Assembly: GCF_028649395.1 (NCBI RefSeq)
Contig: NZ_JAQSUW010000015.1
Location: forward strand, 62,001 to 126,000
Reading direction: 5' to 3'
Length of the DNA: 64,000 bases
Source: Pseudomonas sp. Gutcm_11s
Lineage (GTDB): Bacteria > Pseudomonadota > Gammaproteobacteria > Pseudomonadales > Pseudomonadaceae
Numbering within the stretch: position 1 is the first letter of the stretch; each line of letters starts with the position of its first letter. The translations under genes were made by a program, and so were the position numbers. This document shows, one piece after another, positions 58,296 through 64,000 of the stretch. The notes under the pieces were generated by a model. It did no database searches. It worked only from the letters and a program-made list of their open reading frames with translations, and had not been told where the DNA came from.

Positions 58296-60686
58296 TCAGC
58301 CGAACAGCACCTTGGCCACGTCGGCGTAGCGTTTGGCGAAGTGCACGGTGATTCCCGCTTTCAGGTAGTCCGGCAGCTCGGCGAAGTCGCCTCGGTTGGC
58401 CTCTGGCAGGATCAGCTCGAAGATCTTCTGTCGCCGCGCGGCGATCACCTTTTCACGCACGCCGCCGATCGGCATCACCTGACCGGTCAACGACAGCTCG
58501 CCAGTCATCGCCACACCTTTTTTCGGTGCCTGCTTGCGCGCCAGGGAGAGCAGGGCGCTGGCCATGCTGATGCCGGCACTGGGGCCGTCCTTGGGCGTGG
58601 CGCCATCCGGTACATGCAGGTGGACGAAGGCCTGGTCGAAGAAGGCCGGATCGCCGCCGTACTTCTTCAGGTTGGCGGTGACGTAGCTGTAGGCGATCTC
58701 CGCCGACTCCTTCATCACCTCGCCGAGCTGGCCGGTGAGTTTGAAGCCGCGGTTGAGCGTGTGGATGCGCGTGGCCTCGATCGGCAGGGTGGCGCCGCCC
58801 ATGCTGGTCCAGGCCAGGCCGGTGATGATGCCGGTGCCGGAGAGCACCTGCTCGCCACGGAACAGCGGCATGCCGAGGTAGCCTTCCAGGTCCTTGGGGC
58901 CGATCTTCACCGGCGTGCCGGGTTCGTCGAGCAGCTTGACCACCGCCTTGCGCACCAGCTTGCCCAGCTGTTTCTCCAGCTGGCGCACGCCGGCCTCGCG
59001 GGCGTAGCCCTCGATCACCGCCTTGAGCGCGGTATCGCTGATGCTCAGCTGAGTTTTCTTCACCCCGGCCTTGTCCAGCTGGCGCGGCCACAGGTGGCGC
59101 TTGGCGATGGCCAGCTTCTCCTCGGCGATGTAGCCGGACAGGCGGATCACCTCCATGCGGTCGAGCAGCGGGCCGGGGATGGAGTCGAGGGTGTTGGCGG
59201 TGCACACGAACAGCACCTTGGACAGGTCCAGGCGCAGGTCCAGGTAATGGTCGAGGAACTCGACGTTCTGCTCCGGATCGAGGGTCTCCAGCAGCGCCGA
59301 GGCCGGGTCGCCCTGGTAGCTGGCTCCCATTTTGTCGATCTCGTCGAGCATGATCACCGGGTTCATCACCTCGGCTTCCTTGAGCGCCTGCACCAGCTTG
59401 CCGGGCATGGCGCCGATGTAGGTGCGGCGGTGGCCCTTGATCTCCGCCTCGTCGCGCATGCCGCCCACGCTGAAACGGTAGAACGGCCGGTCGAGGGACT
59501 CGGCGATGGACTTGCCGATGCTGGTCTTGCCCACGCCGGGCGGGCCGACCAGCAATACGATGCTGCCGGAGATCTCGCCCTTGAAGGCGCCGACGGCGAG
59601 GAACTCGGTAATGCGCGCCTTGATGTCCTCCATGCCGGCGTGGTGCTTGTCGAGCACCTGGCGGGCGTGGCCGAGGTCGAGCTTGTCCTGGCCGAACACG
59701 CCCCAGGGCAGGGCGGTCGCCCAGTCCAGGTAGTTGCGGGTCACCGCGTATTCGGGCGAGCCGGTCTCGAGGATGGCCAGCTTGCCCAGCTCCTCGTCGA
59801 TGCGTTTCTTCGCCTGCGGTGGCAGGGTCTTGCCCTCCAGGCGGGCGTGGAATTCGTCGGCGTCGGCGCTACGGTCGTCCTTGGTGATGCCCAGCTCCTG
59901 CTGGATCACCTTGAGCTGTTCCTTGAGGAAGAACTCGCGCTGGTGCTCGCCGATCTTGCGGTCGACCTCGGCGGACAGCTCGTTCTGCAGGCGTGCGACT
60001 TCCACTTCCTTGCGCAGCAGCGGCAGCACCTTCTCCATGCGCTTGAGGATCGGCACGGTATCCAGCACTTCCTGCAGCACACTGGCGGGGGCAGTGGTCA
60101 GGGCAGCGGCGAAATCGGTCAGCGGCGACGGGTCGTTGGGGCTGAAGCGATTCAGGTAGTTCTTCAGCTCCTCGCTGTACAGCGGGTTGAGCGGCAGCAG
60201 CTCCTTGATCGCGTTGATCAGCGCCATGCCATAGGCCTTGACCTCGTCGCGCTGGTCGTTGGCGCTCGGCGGATATTCCACCTCGGCCAGGTAGGGCGGG
60301 CGATGGCGCTTGAGCCAGCCGCGCACCTTGACCCGTCCCAAGCCCTGGGCGACGAATTGCAGCTTGCCGTCCACCCGGCTGGCCTGGTGAATCTTCACCA
60401 GGGTGCCGTGTTCGGGGAGCGAATCGGTGTCGAAGTGGCGCGGGTCGCTCACCGGCTGGTCGACGTAGAACAGCGCCATGCACTTGTGTTCGGTGTTGGC
60501 CACCAGCTCCAGGGTCTCGGCCCAGTGCTCTTCGCTGACGATCACCGGTAGCACCTGCGCCGGGAAGAACGGACGGTTGTGAATGGGCAGGACGTACAGC
60601 TTGTCCGGCAGCGACTGCCCGGGGAGGGCCAGGCTAGTGGCTTGCGGGGTGATCTCGGCTTCGATGTAGTCGGAACTGTCGCTCAT
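58296..60686 (-). CDS. asrA: Lon-family ATP-dependent protease AsrA
   Basis: A 796-residue Lon-like protease: N-terminal LON domain (LYVLPIHNRPFFPAQVLPVI), coiled region, AAA+ module with LLVGPPGVGKTSIGKSIAES and Walker B VIMLDEIDKMG, then protease domain with Ser in DGPSAGISMASALLS and Lys in GVREKVIAARRQK (Ser-Lys dyad). The PAO1 counterpart PA0779 was named AsrA, an aminoglycoside-stress response protease; the chagasin-inhibitor gene downstream and AraC gene upstream are also as in PAO1. Distinct from the main Lon (no C-terminal extension differences can be judged). Confidence 0.93.
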   Translation of the reverse strand: MSDSSDYIEAEITPQATSLALPGQSLPDKLYVLPIHNRPFFPAQVLPVIVSEEHWAETLELVANTEHKCMALFYVDQPVSDPRHFDTDSLPEHGTLVKIHQASRVDGKLQFVAQGLGRVKVRGWLKRHRPPYLAEVEYPPSANDQRDEVKAYGMALINAIKELLPLNPLYSEELKNYLNRFSPNDPSPLTDFAAALTTAPASVLQEVLDTVPILKRMEKVLPLLRKEVEVARLQNELSAEVDRKIGEHQREFFLKEQLKVIQQELGITKDDRSADADEFHARLEGKTLPPQAKKRIDEELGKLAILETGSPEYAVTRNYLDWATALPWGVFGQDKLDLGHARQVLDKHHAGMEDIKARITEFLAVGAFKGEISGSIVLLVGPPGVGKTSIGKSIAESLDRPFYRFSVGGMRDEAEIKGHRRTYIGAMPGKLVQALKEAEVMNPVIMLDEIDKMGASYQGDPASALLETLDPEQNVEFLDHYLDLRLDLSKVLFVCTANTLDSIPGPLLDRMEVIRLSGYIAEEKLAIAKRHLWPRQLDKAGVKKTQLSISDTALKAVIEGYAREAGVRQLEKQLGKLVRKAVVKLLDEPGTPVKIGPKDLEGYLGMPLFRGEQVLSGTGIITGLAWTSMGGATLPIEATRIHTLNRGFKLTGQLGEVMKESAEIAYSYVTANLKKYGGDPAFFDQAFVHLHVPDGATPKDGPSAGISMASALLSLARKQAPKKGVAMTGELSLTGQVMPIGGVREKVIAARRQKIFELILPEANRGDFAELPDYLKAGITVHFAKRYADVAKVLFG

Positions 60687-60771
60687 GACGGTCCTTGCAG
60701 GGCAATCGGTGGTAGGCAGTTAGATGGGGTGACCCCGACGGCATTTCAACGATTTGTCCTGACGACTACAG

Positions 60772-60836
60772 GTGCAACCTTTTCCCGTTTGTCGGTGATA
60801 CTGCCGAAATTGGGTGCAACCCGGTAAAGTGCAACC
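60772..60836. promoter_or_regulatory. Three GTGCAACC direct repeats in the asrA/AraC divergent region
   Basis: Identical octamers GTGCAACC occur at 60772-60779, 60814-60821 and 60829-60836, with 42- and 15-base start-to-start spacing. They lie between asrA (start 60686) and an AraC gene (start 60860). Direct repeats of this kind are usual AraC-protein sites; the last ends 24 bases before the AraC start codon. Confidence 0.6.
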
Positions 60837-60859
60837 CTTTCCGACAGCAGCTCCGGATC

Positions 60860-61612
60860 ATGCTCAACGCCCGTCTCGCCCGCCTCGACGATCAGGCCCA
60901 TGCCCACGCTCATGACCACCATCAACTGGTGATGTCGTTGTCGGGCCGCGCTGAATTCGAGGTCAGTGGCTGTGGCGGCGAGGTCTGCCGCATGCGTGCC
61001 TGCCTGGTGCCGGGCGATGCCGGGCACGAGTTCGCCGGCATGGGCGACAACCGCATGCTGATCCTCGATCTGGACGAACAGGACACCTCGCCGCAGGACC
61101 TGGAATTGCTCGCCCAGTTGTTTGAGAGCCCGCGCTATCCGGCGCTGGACGCCGATTTCCAGAACCTGCTGAGCTATGCCGGCGCCGAGCTGGCCCGCTA
61201 TGGCAGCGACCAGCACCTGGCTCGTGCCCTCGGCGGGGTGCTGCTGCGAGCCTTGCACCTGCGCCTGTTCGGTGAAGGTCGCCGGCAGCTGGTGGCCGGC
61301 CTGGATATCGCACGGCTGGATGCCTACATCGGCGAGCACCTGGCGCGGCGCATCACGGTGATCGAACTGGCCCAGGTGGCCTGCCTCAGCCCCAGCCATT
61401 TCCACGCCCAGTTCAAGGACAGCCTGGGCCTGACCCCGCACCAGTACCTGCTCAAGACCCGCCTCGACAACGCCGCGCGCATGCTGCGCGAAAGCCCGCT
61501 GCCGCTGGTGCGGATCGCCGAGGAGTGCGGCTTCTCCAGCCAGAGCGCGCTGACCACGGCGATGCGTCGCTACATGGGCCTCACGCCCAAACGCCTGCGC
61601 GGGCTGCAGTAA
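60860..61612 (+). CDS. AraC family transcriptional regulator (PruR-like)
   Basis: A 250-residue protein: N-terminal cupin-like half (HDHHQLVMSLSGRAEFEVSG, RACLVPGDAGHEFAGMGDNR) and C-terminal double HTH (ITVIELAQVACLSPSHFHAQ, RIAEECGFSSQSALTTAMRR). In PAO1 the gene beside asrA is pruR, regulator of proline use, followed by putA; here the downstream genes are different, so I do not give the symbol. GTGCAACC repeats lie directly upstream. Confidence 0.88.
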   Translation: MLNARLARLDDQAHAHAHDHHQLVMSLSGRAEFEVSGCGGEVCRMRACLVPGDAGHEFAGMGDNRMLILDLDEQDTSPQDLELLAQLFESPRYPALDADFQNLLSYAGAELARYGSDQHLARALGGVLLRALHLRLFGEGRRQLVAGLDIARLDAYIGEHLARRITVIELAQVACLSPSHFHAQFKDSLGLTPHQYLLKTRLDNAARMLRESPLPLVRIAEECGFSSQSALTTAMRRYMGLTPKRLRGLQ

Positions 61613-61615
61613 GCC

Positions 61616-62470
61616 TCAGTCGCCGGTCGCCACCGGGCGTGCCGGGTCGGTGATCCATTCGCTCCAGGAGCCCGCGTACAGCGGCGCCAGCGGATAGCCG
61701 GCCAGGCTCATGGCGAACAGGTTGTGGCAGGCGGTGACGCCCGAGCCGCAATAGGCCACCAGTTCCTCTACCGGGCGCGCGCCGCGCAGGGCGTCGAAGC
61801 GCGCGCGCAGCAGCTCGGCTGGCAGGAAGCGGCCGTCGCCACCGAGGTTGTCGGTGAACACCGCGCACTGGGCGCCCGGGATATGCCCGGCCACCGGGTC
61901 CAGCGGCTCCACTTCGCCGCGGAAGCGCGGCAGGGCGCGGGCGTCGAGCAGGGTCATCTCGGCACGGCCAAGGCGTTGCTGCAGTTGTGCGGCGCTGAGC
62001 AGCAGCGCGGTGTCCGCCTGGCCAGTGAAGTCGCCGGGCTGGTTGGCGGGCAGCTGATCGGTCAGTGGCAGGCCAGCTTCCTTCCAGGCCTTGAAGCCGC
62101 CGTCGAGGATGCATACGCCGTCGCGCTTGCCCAGCCAGGTCAGCAGCCACCAGGCGCGGGCGGCGAAGGCGCCGGGGCCGTCGTCATACAGCACCACGTC
62201 GGAGTCGTTGTCGACGCCCCAGGCGCGCAGCCTGGCGATCAGTGCGTCGGGTTGCGGCAGCGGATGACGGCCGGTCACGCCCTTGATCTTGGCGGACGAC
62301 AGGTCGTGCTCCAGGTCGGCGAAGCGGGCGCCGGGAATATGCCCCTCGGCATAGCTGCGCGTGCCGTGGGTCGGATCGTCGAGGGCGAAGCGGCAATCGA
62401 GAATCACCAGGTTGGCCTGATCCAGACTGGTGTGCAGGCGTTCGGCGGTGATCAGCTGGGCGAGGGGCAT
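61616..62470 (-). CDS. sseA: 3-mercaptopyruvate sulfurtransferase (SseA-like)
   Basis: A 284-residue two-domain rhodanese. N-terminal domain with NLVILDCRFALDDPTHGTRSYAEGHIPGARFADLE; C-terminal catalytic loop VAYCGSGVTACHNLFAM with the C-G-S-G-V-T-A motif specific to mercaptopyruvate sulfurtransferases. It transfers sulfur from mercaptopyruvate to thiols or cyanide. It ends three bases from the convergent AraC stop. Confidence 0.92.
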   Translation of the reverse strand: MPLAQLITAERLHTSLDQANLVILDCRFALDDPTHGTRSYAEGHIPGARFADLEHDLSSAKIKGVTGRHPLPQPDALIARLRAWGVDNDSDVVLYDDGPGAFAARAWWLLTWLGKRDGVCILDGGFKAWKEAGLPLTDQLPANQPGDFTGQADTALLLSAAQLQQRLGRAEMTLLDARALPRFRGEVEPLDPVAGHIPGAQCAVFTDNLGGDGRFLPAELLRARFDALRGARPVEELVAYCGSGVTACHNLFAMSLAGYPLAPLYAGSWSEWITDPARPVATGD

Positions 62471-62588
62471 GGGACCTCCTGTGTCGAATTCATGACTAGG
62501 CGCATCTTAAGGACAGCCACGAATAACCAGAAGCGAACCCGAGCGTCTTTTTCGGCTCATACAGCGGTTCGCCATTTGAGGTAGCCCC

Positions 62589-63380
62589 ATGCTCAGCCTG
62601 CAACCTGCCATCGAGAGTGCCAACCTGGCCCGCCGTGTCGGTGTCGTTCTCGGATCCGCGCTGGTCACCCTGTATTACTGCGTCCTGATTCTGCTGCGCG
62701 GTGTGTGCGGGCGTTTGCGTCGTGCCGACGTGGATCGCTACACCCGGCGCTGGTCGGGGCTGCTGCTGCGGCTGGTACGGATGAACCTCAGCGTGCATGG
62801 CGTGATGCCGGACTTCAATGACGGCCGCCGCTACATCCTGCTCAGTACCCATGCCAGCCACTACGACATTCCGGCCAGTTTCGTCGCCCTGCCAGGTTCG
62901 ATCCGCATGCTGGCGAAGAAGGAGCTGTTCGGCATTCCGGTGTTCGGTTCGGCGATCCGCGCCGCCGAGTTTCCCTCGGTGGACCGGCACAACCGCCACC
63001 AGGCAGTGAAGGACCTGGAGAAGGCGCGCGGCATGATGGAGAGCGGCATCGTCCTGTGGGCGGCGCCGGAGGGCACCCGCTCCAGGGATGGCCAGCTGCT
63101 GCCGTTCAAGAAGGGCTGCTTCCACCTGGCCCTGGGCACCAACGCGATCATCATCCCGATCGCCTTCCGCGGCATCTCCGAGGTGCTGCCGGCGCGTACC
63201 TGGCGCTTCAACCTGGGCTTGCCGGTGCAATTGCACATCGGTGCGCCGATCGACGCCAGTCGCTATAGCCCCGAGCAGTTGCCGGAGCTGATGGCGCAGA
63301 CCCGCTTGAGCATGCAGGAACTGCTGGGGGCGCCAACCCCGAGTGTGGTGCCGGTGAGGTTGGCCGAACAGCCGGTCTGA
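62589..63380 (+). CDS. Lysophospholipid acyltransferase family protein (PlsC-like)
   Basis: A 263-residue membrane acyltransferase: one N-terminal helix (VLGSALVTLYYCVLILL), then the H-x4-D motif in STHASHYDIPASF, the FGIPVFGSAI stretch, and PEGTRSRDGQLLPFKKGCFHLAL (block III). The family makes phosphatidic acid from lysophosphatidic acid using acyl-ACP or acyl-CoA. It could be PlsC or an accessory homologue such as HdtS-like proteins. A terminator follows. Confidence 0.9.
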   Translation: MLSLQPAIESANLARRVGVVLGSALVTLYYCVLILLRGVCGRLRRADVDRYTRRWSGLLLRLVRMNLSVHGVMPDFNDGRRYILLSTHASHYDIPASFVALPGSIRMLAKKELFGIPVFGSAIRAAEFPSVDRHNRHQAVKDLEKARGMMESGIVLWAAPEGTRSRDGQLLPFKKGCFHLALGTNAIIIPIAFRGISEVLPARTWRFNLGLPVQLHIGAPIDASRYSPEQLPELMAQTRLSMQELLGAPTPSVVPVRLAEQPV

Positions 63381-63384
63381 AACG

Positions 63385-63413
63385 AAAAAGGCCCGCCGAA
63401 TGGCGGGCTTTTT
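63385..63413. terminator. Intrinsic terminator between convergent genes
   Basis: GCCCGCC (63391-63397) pairs with GGCGGGC (63402-63408) around GAAT. The plus strand gives TTTTT after it, and the A5 run before it provides the T-run for the minus-strand gene at 63427. So it serves both. Confidence 0.9.
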
Positions 63414-63426
63414 CATGGGGCCGCTA

Positions 63427-64000
63427 TCAACGGATTTGCAGCTTGCCGATGCGGTCATTGTCCAGGCTACCCAGATACAGGTAGTCGCCCACCGGCTTCA
63501 CCGAGGTGACCATGCGCAGATGGGTGCCGCTGGTGTCGTGCAGGCTCTGCACGATCTCACCCTGTTCGTTGAGGGCGATGGCCAGGCCGTAGGAAGCCGG
63601 CTTCGGCCACAGCGCGCGCGGCAGCTTGGCCAGCTGGGCCTTGATCCACGGCTGGTTCTGCAGAAAGTCGGCGTCGCTCTTGCGCGGTGTCGGCAGGGCC
63701 ACCCAGAAGGTGCCGGCGCGGTCGCCCTGTAGGTTGTCCGGCATGCCCGGCAGGTTGTCGGCGAAGATCTCGTGGGTACCGGCCTTGTCACCCTTCAGCC
63801 AGTAGCGCTGGATGCGGTAGCGATAGGTCTCGTTGACCAGGACGAAGTCCTCGTTCTGCGACAGGGCCACGCCGTTGCCGAAGTACAGGTCCTTGAGCAG
63901 CACCTCGGTCTTGCCGCTGGCCGGGTCGAAGACCATCAGGCGGCCATAGGGGCGGCCTTCGAGCAGGTCGAGCAGGTAGTCTGGCTGCTGGAACTTGCTG
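63427..64000 (-). CDS. SMP-30/strictosidine synthase-like protein, C-terminal part (runs off right edge)
   Basis: The frame is open from 64000 to the stop at 63427; the start is outside. It is a beta-propeller: GRLMVFDPASGKTEVLLKDLYFGNGVALSQNEDFVLVNET, YRIQRYWLKGDKAG, FADNLPGMPDNLQGDRAGTFWVALPTPR and DDRIGKLQIR-type end (LGSLDNDRIGKLQIR). N-G-V-A-L and L-P-G-x-P-D-N are typical of the strictosidine synthase / APMAP-like branch. Substrate unknown; the N-terminal signal peptide is not in view. Confidence 0.9.
   Translation of the reverse strand, partial: SKFQQPDYLLDLLEGRPYGRLMVFDPASGKTEVLLKDLYFGNGVALSQNEDFVLVNETYRYRIQRYWLKGDKAGTHEIFADNLPGMPDNLQGDRAGTFWVALPTPRKSDADFLQNQPWIKAQLAKLPRALWPKPASYGLAIALNEQGEIVQSLHDTSGTHLRMVTSVKPVGDYLYLGSLDNDRIGKLQIR

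Noticed and set aside
58341..60551. Very long open frame on the plus strand opposite the AsrA gene (and similar ones opposite macB and the sulfatase)
   Set aside because: It is rich in His/Gln/Ala repeats typical of antisense frames of GC-rich genes, has no ribosome site, and the opposite strand has all family motifs.
60860..61612. Naming the AraC gene pruR
   Set aside because: The asrA neighbour supports it, but putA/putP are not downstream as in PAO1, so orthology is unproven.
1..64000. tRNA, rRNA, CRISPR arrays, prophage or complete insertion sequences
   Set aside because: I looked for clover-leaf signatures, regular direct repeats with spacers and transposase or integrase motifs and found none.

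Overview
The window is a high-GC Gammaproteobacterial chromosome segment that I assign to the genus Pseudomonas, close to the P. aeruginosa / P. mendocina / P. alcaligenes side of the genus. The reasons are gene content and several blocks whose order I recall from P. aeruginosa PAO1: KAS III - ECF sigma - anti-sigma - DUF692 - DUF2063 - DoxX - OprP/OprO porin (about 20-26 kb, PA3286-PA3279-like), ppiA - hydrolase - LysR - small secreted protein - azoreductase (27.6-31.0 kb, PA3227-PA3223-like), and chagasin-type inhibitor - AsrA protease - AraC regulator (57.8-61.6 kb, PA0778-PA0780-like). These synteny statements are from memory, not from a search. Coding density is high and almost everything is ordinary chromosomal core or soft-core. 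I saw no phage, no insertion sequence with a transposase, no rRNA, no tRNA and no CRISPR array.

Layout. 0-5 kb: end of an SDR gene, a 142-bp palindromic repeat, two very small proteins, an SH3b envelope protein, SulP and MFS transporters. 5-12 kb: GST, HIT protein, isochorismatase-type hydrolase with a divergent GlxA regulator, then LysR - agmatine deiminase - polyamine-type binding protein. 12-19 kb: small secreted proteins, a lower-GC hypothetical gene, binding protein, LysR with a divergent AhpD-like gene, two LysE-type exporters and a secreted LNS2/HAD protein. 20-26 kb: KAS III, ECF sigma factor, zinc anti-sigma factor, a bufferin (copper-binding RiPP) operon and a PhoB-type phosphate/polyphosphate porin. 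26-34 kb: FemAB-like acyltransferase, the ppiA-azoR block, transporters and regulators. 34-40 kb: a complete MacAB-TolC-type tripartite exporter (PvdRT-OpmQ-like) and a queuosine-precursor transporter with a preQ1-I riboswitch. 40-49 kb: diguanylate cyclase, DEAD-box helicase, enoyl reductase, atypical pseudouridine synthase, PQQ-type sugar dehydrogenase, LTA-synthase-like sulfatase. 49-57 kb: a MITE, CvfB-like RNA-binding protein, hydrolase/thioesterase pair, cmoAB, a CHASE3-GAF-GGDEF cyclase and a lysoplasmalogenase. 57-64 kb: cysteine-protease inhibitor, AsrA Lon-like protease, AraC regulator, sulfurtransferase, PlsC acyltransferase and a partial SMP-30-like gene.

The most interesting system is the 20-24.5 kb block. 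A dedicated ECF sigma / zinc anti-sigma pair sits directly upstream of a textbook ECF promoter (TGTAAC-N16-CGTCTA), which reads into a four-gene operon: a Cys-rich precursor with five EGxCG motifs, a DUF692 (MNIO) modifying enzyme, a DUF2063 partner and a DoxX membrane protein. This is the architecture of bufferin/HvfABC copper-sequestering peptides. Other signals are two 142-bp symmetric palindromes that each begin on the last base of a neighbouring stop codon, a 264-bp transposase-less element with matching ends and a TAA target duplication built from two large hairpins, a Tte-like preQ1 riboswitch, and a triple GTGCAACC operator-like array upstream of an AraC gene.
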